Part shown: positions 12,601 through 23,012 of the stretch, piece after piece
Position numbering within the stretch: the stretch's first letter is position 1
Layout: each line of letters starts with the position of its first letter
DNA from: Marisa cornuarietis
Lineage: Eukaryota; Mollusca; Gastropoda; Architaenioglossa; Ampullariidae
Direction of reading: 5' to 3'
NCBI GenBank assembly: GCA_004794655.1
Contig: SMMW01000001.1
Span: 8,556,001-8,620,000 of the forward strand
DNA: 64,000 nucleotides
Notes under the pieces: model-generated
Database searches by the model: none
Told to the model about the DNA's origin: nothing
What the model saw: only the letters and a program-made list of their open reading frames with translations
Position numbers and translations under genes: made by a program

Positions 12601-15600
12601 CAAAAGTAACATGAGCCTCAGCTAATGGATGAGACCACGGTAGACATGTACTAAGTGCATCATCTGAGTATGTGTGAAACATATGCTTGATTATGCAAGA
12701 TGTTTCTGAAAGAGATGGGTTTTGTGGCCAGATCTAAGGGCTTCAAACTTAGACACAGTGTGAAGGGAAGTGGCAGAGAATTCCAAACAATAGGGCCTGA
12801 GAGGGAGATCTCAGGCATCTTGGACAGTATATACTAAAACCAACCTTAGCTCTTTCCAAACCATTGTATGGAGGCTGAAGCAGTAGCAGAACCACTGCAT
12901 TCATGAATCCTACAAAAGCTTAGTATGCATATATAAAACCATTTGACTCTTGCATGGTTAATTCAATTAAAGCAACACATCTTTATACATGTGAATATGA
13001 AATCACCTGCTTGATAGTAGCTAACAAAGGCTCCAGCCACCCATCAGCGACCTCACAATGACTGTCCAAAAAAGTCAAAACATCCCCTTTTGCTACATCT
13101 GAACCTTGTATCCTTGATCTGACAGCACCTTCCCACAAAAAAATGGAAGTACCAAATGCAAATAAAAAGAAGAATCATCATGAACATTCAAATCAAACAT
13201 GCAACGCAGATACATATTATAAAACTCATTACAGCAGGGGGTAAGGGAGAGGGAGATGTGTAATGTGATTAGAATTTTAAAAATATGTATGCATATTGAA
13301 AAATATGTACGTGTTGGGGGAGGGGGGAGTGGAGAGGTGGTAAATGAAGCTGTTAGAGTTGTTTTAATACGTCTGCGTGTGTGTGAGTGAGTGATGTACA
13401 TTTAATGTAATTGAAAATTTTTATATAGATAAGTATGCCTGTGCAGCTTGTGTTCGACACAATTTTTTCCTTTTTGCAAGGATGTGAATTTGTGTGCTGT
13501 ATGTTTGCCATGATAGAAAATCTGATAAATCTTCAGCTTTGTGTATGATTTGTATGTTTGATGTGACTGTAGTTCTTTTGAAATACATATATACACAAGT
13601 GCTTTCAAATAAGGGGGGGGGGGAAACTTGTGTTTGTGTGTAGTCTTTTATTAAGTGCTATTGCTATGCACAAGATTATATGTAATGTACTGTAATGTGA
13701 AATAAATATTTGAAATAAATTAATGTTTCCTTTCTACCTTCTCTTTTTGTATTCCTGATAACCTTGACTTTCGGAAGGTTACCCAGCAATAGGCCATCAC
13801 TTGCTGCAAAGCAGAAATTGACAACAGTAGTGTAGTAAAGATTTAAACATGTATTCAGCCTCTTCCTCCCCTCCCACACATGTACATAAAATCAATAAAC
13901 ATTAGTATTTCTGCTCTTGTTGTAAAGAAAGTTTTACATGGATCATATATCATATAACTTTAAATACCCCAACAGTCACAATTTATTAATCATCGATGCT
14001 TGAAAGTTGAAAAAATTAATGCTTAGGAAAAAGACAAAGAGGGAAGAGGAAGCTAAATATTTTAGATGAGATGCACCATTACTTCCTTTTTCCAGTGCTG
14101 AAAAGGTAACACAAAAAAAAACAAAAACCCACTAATTCTACAATAATTCTAAAACTAAAACATGCATGGCCATTGTGACTCATGCCTTTATGATTTCTTC
14201 AGTCAACAGCAGCATCAAAAATGTATGATGATTTAAAAATTATGACATCACATAATGTTTAATATTTTCATGTCCCTCTCCATTATTAATTTTGCTTCTA
14301 TGATACTTCTAGTAACATTATGGAAATTATAATGTCACCAACAAAGTGCAGCCAAAATGCCCTTAATACTCAAGCCAAGCTTGTTAGTAACTTTGAAGTG
14401 CTATAAGATCTCAAGCAAAGATACAGTAGCTTCTGCTTATGTGTGTCTTTTTTCCTTTCAGAGTAACACTCTAACAGTACTTTATCTTCATTACCTTATA
14501 CTTACCATTGTCACTGAAGTCATCCACAAGAATTATCTCCTTCACCAAAGATAGCGGAGACCGTATTAAAATGCTGAACAATTATAACACACAATTACTA
14601 AATTTATATTATCTTTCAGGGCAGCATTTTCAATACTTAACAGAAGACTTTTATAGACCAAATGATGAAAGATCAAGTGAATGTCCACATCAAGGTTAAG
14701 AACAGGGGAAAAATAAGTACAGAACAAAATAGCAGAGCTAAAAATTAATAATAAAAACCTATATTGGTCAGCAGACATAATAAAATTAAACTGGGGAAAG
14801 CAATTTAAAAGATATGAAAGATAACTGCAGCCACAAAAAACAGAATTTCAAATTACCAGATCGGCTTAACATACATATCTTAAGATGCATCAAAACAAGA
14901 AAAAAAGAAAGAAAGGACAGGTTACTGAGAATGAAGAATGGATTGGACTAACCTTATTAGTGTGCGAATCAGTACAGATCTTGCCTCATTGTGGAAAGTA
15001 ACAATGATGGTTGTTGAAGGAAGAGAAAGTGACGCAGGAAAAAAAGTCTTGCATCTAAAGTTCATAACAGATTCCAAACTCCATGTTGAGATCTTATGTG
15101 CATATGTGTGTGTTGCCACAGGAGTAGTGTACATGATCAGTTTTGTTGAAAATTACAGTCAATCTTTTTCCTAAATGTAGGTGTAATATTCTAACACAAC
15201 AAAACCGGCCCATATGCTTCAAACGGAAAAAGTGAGTTTAACTGGTGAAACATTAACAAGGGTAAGCTTTATCACTAAACAAATTGCTGATGCCCAAGTT
15301 TAGCTGCCACATCTCAAGTAATAGTGATGGCAAAGCAAAGGCATTAAACCAAAATTAACAGTAATAAAAGTCATGTCATTATTATTTTATTATGCTGAAT
15401 TTTTCTTAAGATTTGTGCAATTAATAATGCTTACAAGATGGGCCTTCCATCTGGAACAGGCCTGGTAGGTGATAGATCATTGCTGGCTATAAGATTGAAG
15501 CCATGTCTCATCGAAGGATTGAGGCGGTCTGATGGGCTGAGATCCCCTATGTAACTCTTAAAATCCACTGACTGTGGATCAAACGTGACCTACATATGTA

Positions 15601-16465
15601 CAAAACTGGTTAATAGATTAGTAATGGGAAATCATATTAATATGTTACAAAAATGCATCTCTACTTCAACAGTGACAAAATCAACTTCTGCAGTCATCAG
15701 ATGCAATTTTCATCAACATTTAGTGTTCTTGATTGTTATTCTTGCTTAGTTCAAAATTTCCTGCAACTAACTAAGATGGCCTGTATGAACATTGAAATCA
15801 ATCATTTCACCCAAAGTCAAACAACTAATGAAGGTGTTTTATACAGTGGAAATAACAGTTGTCTAAAACTAAATCTTTGTTTTATGTTATAAACTGATAA
15901 ACACTAGATTACTTTAAAACTTAAGAAAGACCATTTTCAATTACTTCTTATATATTTTGTATTTTATCAGTTTAATCTTCATGCTTATTTGCTGCATAAT
16001 TGGAAGCTAGTCATCATCATCATCCTTCCCTTAAATGGCACCCTAGCATTCAGATGCTAATCTTGAGCTATATATCAGGGGAGTAGGATGCTATACAATC
16101 TGATCCAGCTCCTAATTTAATCTTACAATTAAGTCCCCAAGAATGATTATGACCTATATATTTTTATGAGAAACTTTTGTGAGGAATGCATCTTTACTTA
16201 TTCTAATGATTGTCAACCCAACTTCCACATTATGTTCAATATATTTTACAGCAGTTAAAGTTATTTCGCTTCTTAATGCCTTTTTTATGCTGTAGACTGA
16301 TGCGATTGTCGAATCTCATGCCAAGGATGAAGGATCGTTGCTTAAACTTACTTGGTTTTCAAAGAGCAAACTTTGCCAAAAACTGTGGCCTGTGGCGAAG
16401 TATAAAACCCCTAGAACAATACTGATCAAAAGAGCAGCGAGTAACAGTCGCTTTTTCTTTCGCAT
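6662..16465 (-). CDS. polypeptide N-acetylgalactosaminyltransferase, GALNT14/16-like
   Basis: This enzyme family starts mucin-type O-glycans by transferring GalNAc from UDP-GalNAc to Ser/Thr in the Golgi. There are 15 coding exons (high to low): 16465-16352, 15589-15435, 15054-14953, 14573-14506, 13803-13738, 13128-13007, 12232-12145, 11918-11837, 11479-11376, 11190-11061, 9092-9000, 8461-8378, 7675-7549, 7192-7076, 6841-6662. All phases join, giving 543 aa. The N-terminus starts MRKKK followed by one membrane helix (about residues 6-24), as in type II Golgi proteins. The catalytic domain has [19 protein letters not shown] (D190, H192), [21 protein letters not shown] and WMDEYK. A short ricin-type lectin domain follows (about 440-535). 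GGENFELSF plus PYxFPEG is closest to human GALNT14/16 from memory. Odd: the usual W in WGGEN is L295, and the F in HVGHVFR is G325. Introns hold a SINE and simple repeats. Confidence 0.93.
7488..7602 (-). repeat. 55-bp tandem duplication of an exon end and its 5' splice site
   Basis: The end of GALNT exon 13 and its donor (7543-7602) recur with a few mismatches 55 bp downstream in the intron (7488-7542). Both copies keep the donor sequence ACTTAC (minus-strand GTAAGT), at 7543-7548 and 7488-7493. The functional exon is assumed to end at 7549, because the next exon joins in phase 0 there. Confidence 0.7.
9546..9730 (-). mobile_element. tRNA-derived SINE, near full length
   Basis: Read on the minus strand, the element starts with a tRNA-like head. 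An A-box-like TGGTTAGCGCC (plus strand 9702-9712) and a B-box-like GGGTTCGGGC (9661-9670) sit at tRNA-like spacing. After the head come a body and a tail with GCCGTGATATA, CTTAGCTGCTGG and GTGTGAAATACCAAA. Shorter copies of the same tail appear at 40826-40870 and 60550-60575. The element lies in a GALNT intron, opposite to no other gene. Confidence 0.6.
12560..12860. repeat. diverged interspersed repeat with GAATTCCAAA core
   Basis: This part of a GALNT intron carries AAGAGATGGGTTTTG, then GTGGCAGAGAATTCCAAAC, a word order that recurs in diverged form in CYFIP introns: GAAAAGATGTACTTT with GGAATTCCAAAA at 38000-38090, and GAAAAGATGCGTCTTGAG at 39645-39665. I infer one old interspersed family; I cannot classify it. 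Confidence 0.35.
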
Positions 16466-17935
16466 TATTCTGCTACAGCAAAAGGGTTTATCCCTTTATC
16501 ATAATGATGAAGAAAGTTCAGACTTCGACGCAGTTCTAGACGCAAGATCCACTGCATGTGCCAAGGAATTTTTGACGAACACGTATACAGTGTACAGGCA
16601 CATGCAGCATCCAGGATGCTGGCTAGTTTCGTGGCAACCTTTCCGCTAAGCTCGCGCGCGCGCGTGTGCCCGCGCTGAATCGTCGTGCTGTTCATTTTCT
16701 CTCTTTCACACACCATCCCTCCCCAAAACATTCCCGGTTAGCTTTACAAGTATCACTTCATCTTGTGGGTAACATCTGCTGCCTATGTAGCTCTATGAAA
16801 AGACGTCATTTCGACTTGTGCGTTACGCTGTGATGGCAGCACAGCACAGCACCACCATGGCATGTCAGCAACGCGTTTTCTGACGGTGGGAGTGGGACAC
16901 ACATTACACGATTATACTTTGATCAGAAATATATACACTCTGCTTGACGCTAAAATTCAAACGATACATGTAAAACCGCTGAAGCACTCTCCACCCACCG
17001 AGCAGCATTTTATCTGTCGTGACCTTTCATTGCATGTTCTCAATCTGGGGTCAAGTACAGCGATCGATCGAAATGTAGGTATAATCCAGGCCACAACATC
17101 CCGCATGAAAATAAGTATATTTAACAGCCTCCGTGCATGACTGGCTATGGCACAAATCACAATTAAGTGAATGTTGAATGCGTTTCTTTCATTGCACACG
17201 CATGTGATTGGATGTGCTTATGCATTTTTTTATGCGTACTGATGTGCATAGTGGCGGAACTTTATAAATATAATTATTGTTGCGTTAATCGATGCTTTGG
17301 AAAAGATTAGAGGAAAGGGGCTCCTGATTTCTGGTGTGATTCTTCTCAATGCAAATGGGTAGATATAAATGATTTTTTTTAAACATGTGCTTGTACTCGG
17401 AATTTGGAGTGAGCGCAAGAGAACGCCATTTATTTCTCTGAAAGACCTCTATATATATATATAGTGAATATACTGTTTACGTATATTATAAACATGAAAA
17501 AACTTTGGCTGCTGTTACTTGTTTACTTTCCAGGACTTTTGTTTTACTATGTGTAAGCGATAACAGGGTCAAACGTTACACAAGCCACCTATACAGAGAT
17601 CTGTATAGAGATTTTTGTTATAAGTATAAAATGCAATGTATAGCTATACATTGTATTCTATAATTATACATTGCCATGTATAGCTAGAAATAGCAAATTT
17701 GTGAAAATTCCCCTCTTGGCGCCCCATATTTTTGACCTAGATCGCAAAGCTTTCTGAAGAGCTCTGCCCTAGACCTCTGCGTCTCCGGAGCGGAAGTACA
17801 ATCTCTAGTAAAGGAGGTTATCCCGTGGATAACAAAAGTAAAAGCAGGAACTTGTATTACACGTCCGTGGTAAAAGCAGAGGCCTTTCATAAAAACTTAT
17901 ATTCGTCCAACGTGATTTATTTGCAATATTCTTCA
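16466..17935. promoter_or_regulatory. divergent intergenic region between GALNT and the methyltransferase
   Basis: The two start codons face away from each other across 1.47 kb. A short CpG-rich patch with (CG)n lies at about 16650-16676, some 190 bp upstream of the GALNT start, and is the best candidate for a GALNT promoter or 5' UTR. An (AT)n run lies at 17451-17462. Sequence around 17640-17680 holds short repeats of TATACATTG/TATAGCTA. I found no TATA box or coding exon that I could defend. Confidence 0.4.
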
Positions 17936-19861
17936 ATGGCAACGATTTTTGGAATTGATCATAAATATGTGGCTGCAAGCACGCTTGCAATGTCAGTTGG
18001 AGTAGCAGTCTATGCTACTTACCGGCTCAGTGGAGGCAGACGCGAAAAAAGTTTAAATGTTTATTATGAAACGAAGAAGTCCGTGAACGAATATTTATTG
18101 TTTCATTATGGACAGGCAGAGGAATTACTTACGTATGAGGATTACGGGCCAAATGATTCGCTTGACTTTCCAAAGAGATGCGCAGAATTGTGTCTCAAAT
18201 ATTACAAAGCAAATGTATGTGAACTATTTGCGTCGTCTGCATCAGGCACGCATATTTATAACACATTATAACGAAACGTATGGTGCACAGATTTATAAAC
18301 GAATGTTTATTATTTTCTTGTAGACAAAAATTTATGCAAAGGCGTTTTACTTTCTTGGACAATGTTATTCAGTGAAGGACATGTACCTAAACTATCATAA
18401 TGTCAGTGTTAGCAATGAGACTATAGAAGGGCATCTAACTTTCTGTTTATCATGGCATTTTATATCTCTTTTGTTTTAACCATGAAAATATTGAAATCGT
18501 AATCCAATTTTCTTTGGGGCTACCATAACTATGCGATAATAGCTTGTGGAACAAATCTTTCTTCCTTTTGTTTAGTTTGTAATATTAAATTCTTAATGTC
18601 CATTACACTGCTTTTTTTAATTGCAAAATACTAAACACTTTTGGGTCAGAAGGCAGTCAGTACCTAGTGCCTGTATGTAAGATATAAGCATTTCATGATT
18701 TATGGCAACTGATGGCTACAGGATGATGTCCCAAAACGAGCCCTAGATGTAGGATGTGCTGTGGGACGAGCTACGTTTGAACTGGCCAGTGGTGTTGATG
18801 AGGCCATCGGAATTGATTACAGTGGTGCCTTTATAAATATCTGCAATACCCTAAAAGACAAAGGTTCAGTTGATTACTCCATGGTCTCAGAAGGAGACCT
18901 TTGCACTGAGCACAAAGCAGTGGTACCAGCTGGTGTAGTGAGCATTTATTTGTTTGTTGGTTATTTTTAGCATTGTTTTGTAGTCTTATTTTCAGGATTT
19001 TGATCAGACCTATATCTTGTTTGGAAGAGGATCAGGGAAAGTGTATGAATATGCATATGACGCCCTGCATGCTTACATATATTATGTATTGTTTCTTCAT
19101 GAGCAGAACTTGATATTTTTTAAATTATATAAATAATTTGAACTTTATTTATGTAATTTTAATAGAAGATGAAGTACATTGTTGGTTTTTATTTTAATTC
19201 ACCTTATTGTAAATATTTTTGTTATATTTCATCATCAGAATCGACAGAAATCCAAGTTTCAGCAGGGAGATGCTTGCAACTTGCCCCAGAATTTAGGGCA
19301 GTTTGGGATAGTGCTTGCTGCAAATCTGTTATGTCGTCTGCACCATCCTAGAAAGTTCCTTAACCGTCTGAAGTCTTTGGTTGCTCCAGGTGGTGTTCTG
19401 GTTATTACAGGGCCATATACATGGATGCCAGAATTTACTGACAAGGTAAACAAGGCCTCACATTTAAAAATTGGGAAAACCCATAAATATTACTTTAACT
19501 TCAGTATTTTGAACATTTCATCTCATTTCAACCCATATATGAAAAACAGTATTTTTTATGTATGTGTGTGTGTGCACATGCGCACATGTCCATGTGTTTG
19601 TGTATGAATGTGCACGTTCACTTTTATAAACACACTAATAATGTTGAAATTTTCTTATGTATGGTTTATTTTTAGTCTGAATGGCTGGGAGGATATAAAG
19701 ACAAGGAAGGCACTCCAGTCACTACCTTCGATACGCTGAAGAAAGAACTAGCAACCTGTTTTGTATTGCTTGAGGACCGCAACATGCCTTTCATCATCCG
19801 AGAGACATCTCGTAAGCACCAGTGGACAGTGGCCCATGCCACAGTCTGGCAAAAAATTTAG
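17936..19861 (+). CDS. membrane-anchored OvoA C-terminal-type SAM methyltransferase
   Basis: Four exons, 17936-18214, 18722-18937, 19239-19445 and 19676-19861, all phase 0, encode about 295 aa. After a hydrophobic N-terminal segment (about residues 11-31) the protein follows the family of the OvoA C-terminal domain (putative 4-mercaptohistidine N1-methyltransferase) from end to end: YYETKKSVNEYLLFHYG, SAM motif I LDVGCAVGR (101-109), the acidic GIDYS, QQGDACNLP, VLAANLLCRLHHP, PGGVLVITGPYTW, WLGGY, then a terminal IRETSRKHQW motif. In ovothiol synthesis this domain N-methylates 5-thiohistidine. Here the DinB and FGE-sulfatase-like halves of OvoA are absent, so the substrate is unproven. I chose ATG 17936 because it gives a compact membrane anchor; an in-frame ATG at 17825 would add 37 residues with no family similarity. 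Confidence 0.88.
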
Positions 19862-20770
19862 TCAAGGATGAATGTTCTATGCATGATCATTATTTTAAAT
19901 TTGTGATAAACACCTCTGCCTCATATGTGACAGCAGAGTGAATGCTGAAAACCTAGAAGCCAATCATGATGACTTTTGATTCTGTACTAAATAAGGATAA
20001 CTTGCCTCAGTTTGGTAAAGCATTTTGAAGAGTCACTAATCCTTTAGTTTGATAAATGGTGTAGGAAACTTTTAATTTTTTTTTTCAAAATCAAGAATGT
20101 AAGAGAAAAGTGGTGCATCCATATTTGTCATTCATCCTGATGATTCATAAAGATTTTTGGTGCATGTAATAAATAGAAGTCATTCAAAAATTTTAACAGT
20201 AGTTCACAAAGAGTAACAAATAAAAGCTAAATATATAGAGAGGCAGCTGAAAGACTGGGTGTGAAAAACTATGCAGCAGAATCAGTCATAATCACTGCTT
20301 TACATTAAAATAGATGTTTGTGGTAAATGTATGCAGCCATCAAAATATAGTTGTAATTACCCCTTTATTAGTTCTTTGCCATAAGTGTAAGCCAAATGGG
20401 AATTTAATCTTAACATAAAATTCGGTTTTTGTATTTTCATTTCATTCATCACGAATAGAATAATTACTAAATAAGTGAGTGAATTTCTGGGGTATTATGA
20501 CCAACTAAAGAATGTGGCTTCTTTTTAAGTTCTTCTGTCAATGTATGTTGTTGTTCCTTGAATACATAATACAGGTATTATTTAGTTTTGATGCATATCA
20601 TTATTAAAAGCGATGCTTGACATACTGAAAGTGATGTAGTGTACTTTATTTTCTGATTAACTTTAATTTTAGCTGTATCTGTGTTAGTGATATTTTTAAA
20701 CATTTTTTCCCTCTGTAATTAATATGTTCATTTCTTCTGCAATAAAGAGATTTTGATTGATATATTTACT
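19862..20770 (+). other. 3' UTR of the methyltransferase gene
   Basis: The stretch runs from the stop codon TAG (19859-19861) to just past an AATAAA at 20741-20746 that has a TTTGATTGA-rich downstream context. There is no coding potential on either strand. Confidence 0.5.
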
Positions 20771-23012
20771 TTGAGAAAGCCTCTTTTTTATGGGGAACTG
20801 TGCAGTGTTGTAAAGCTCCTCAATGGGTCATTCACTGTGTGAGGCTGAAGTCTTTCAACCCATAGGATAAACTCTGCAGAAAACAATTTAGGTTATGCTT
20901 GGTAATTAGATCACCACCATTGGACGTGTTCACACAGTCCGGTTCGTAACCTTTGTGGCATAGAGTACTTTCTCCAACTGACCAGCTGTCGGAGGATATT
21001 ATCCCTTAGAGGACTGGGGAAGGGAAAGTAGAGATTGGTACCACCAAAAACAAAACAAAAATAGCGGCCCTTACTCCCCAACAACTGAAAATTTATGGGA
21101 CCACCTTTTCCCTTTTCTTCTTTTTATTTATTATGCTATACATCTTTTTCACTTTTATTTGTACACTGCATTTACTGTGGTAATCATATCTGTTTCATGA
21201 TCTGAGTCATATTATTAGTCTGTATCTATCAGGATTTGTAAAAAAGATTATTATTATAATATTAACCACATTTGGTGCTGGAATAATGTATTTGTTATTA
21301 AAATTTAAGTATGCTTATATTAAACTTTTTCTAAAATTAAAACCAGAAAACATTTGATCATGTTTCATTTACTTGAAATGATCTTTGGATGTTCCAATTG
21401 CAGTGTTGCTGAGCAGCCATTAATGTGTGAACATTTTCTACTTGAAATAGAAAAGAATGAATATTGTTCAATTTTAAGAATGTTTCGATAGTTTTCCTGT
21501 TTACCATAAGCCTTACACCTTTTTTATGTATGAAAATGTGACTTTTTGTGATAAGACTTCTTTGTTAATTACTGTGCCTTAGGATAAACTGCTGCCAAAT
21601 GCATTTTCTTAAATTTCTTTTAGCTTTTATACCCGACATATATTTATGATTGACAAAATCACTTGAGGACTAATTTTATTTTATCATTGGTCTGTTCCAA
21701 TAGATAATATGATGTCATGCATGCTTTGATTTGTCTTAATTTGTTTCATGTGAAGTGCAGATTTCAATTTCATTTAGTTTAATTCTGTTCACTAGTTTTC
21801 TTTGTTTGTATTGTCATCAATTATACATATATATATATATTATTTGTCCTATCATTCCAGGAATTATAGGGGTTTATTCTAGTGACTTTTAGCTTGACAT
21901 AAATGAGTTTAAGATTTTGATTATGTTTATAACATGCATATGGTATTCAGTAATTCTGTAATGGATGATTATTAAAAGATCATTTGAGTTACAATACAAT
22001 TTATGTTTACTTGAATGCTGTGGAAAATTGCACTAGACAAACATGGTAATGGTTTGATAGTGGTACATGTATAATGTAACTTCTTTCATGAGCAAAAGTC
22101 TTGCATCTCCAAGAAGCATAAAACACACCCAAAGGCATTAACCTTTTTGTGCAATTGCTGGATTTTGCGTATTGTTATTTCTTTAAAGAAAGTACAGTTT
22201 CCAACACTTGCATACTCCTCATTATATAGTCTATCAGTATTGAGAGAAAAATCAATTATTCTGAAACTGCACAACTAAATATAGTCTGGGTTCACTGCTT
22301 TTGGTACATTGAAATAGTATTGCAGAATTCAAGCATGACAGCTATGTATGAATATGTATATGCTGACCCCTTCTGCTTCTTTGTCATTCACATTCGTAGG
22401 ATACTCTCAAAGGATGACATTTTTATTTGTTCTTTAAAAGATGTATGACTTTGGTGTAGCATTGTTTCATCTTAGAGTGCAGAAAATAGACATTCTCCCT
22501 AGCACCATACATCTACTGAACATATAACATTTGCATAATTAGATGAATATTCATGCCCAATTTGATGGGGATCATATAGTGTGGATATGATCAGTGGTCA
22601 AACAAACATGCACATCCTACTAGCTGCTTTATAAGATCTACTAAACAAAAGGAATTTTACTTTAAAAGTTGTTCACACAATTACATGTTGAAAACATCTT
22701 TCAAAATTGCATGCCAGCTACACAGCCTATAAACTATTAATAATGGTGGAATTACATTTGACATAATGTTTGGAGCAATGCCCATTAATCATAAACCAAA
22801 TAAAAAAAAAACTGGTTCGTTTAACTCTTGCTGGGATAAGCATGCTCTACTTCAGTGAGAAAATGAGTAGGCCATTTGAGTAGATCTTCACCCAGGGGGA
22901 CAATTTCCTCAGTGATCCACCTATGGCTGAATTAATCATAGCTTGTATCGGGGGTCTTTTATAAAAGTACAGCCACTGTTCCAAAGTGGAAGTGAGAGTG
23001 GGAAAGGAGTTA
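20771..23012. other. intergenic, tail-to-tail between the methyltransferase and CLHC1
   Basis: I see no supported gene. The block at about 20810-21110 is richer in GC than its surroundings and ends in an A/C-rich tract (CCACCAAAAACAAAACAAAA); it resembles an old inserted repeat, but I could not name it. An (AT)n microsatellite lies at about 21825-21842. The right-hand part probably contains the CLHC1 3' UTR. Confidence 0.4.

Noticed and set aside
16650..16676. (CG)n tract as a CpG island
   Set aside because: It is only about 25 bp long; noted as part of the promoter region but too short for an island.
16465..16731. 88-codon minus-strand open frame at the GALNT 5' end
   Set aside because: It overlaps the GALNT 5' UTR in another frame; the true start MRKKK at 16465 begins a signal-anchor in phase with the next exon.
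17825..17935. Upstream in-frame ATG of the methyltransferase, adding 37 residues
   Set aside because: The extra residues have no family similarity, and the internal ATG directly precedes the membrane helix. It cannot be fully excluded.
18324..18371. Small exon-like block in methyltransferase intron 1 (acceptor CTTGTAG, frame open)
   Set aside because: Exons 1 and 2 join directly in phase and in the family alignment without it.
20930..20965. GGTTCGTAACC as a tRNA B box
   Set aside because: No A box or cloverleaf could be placed at the right distance.
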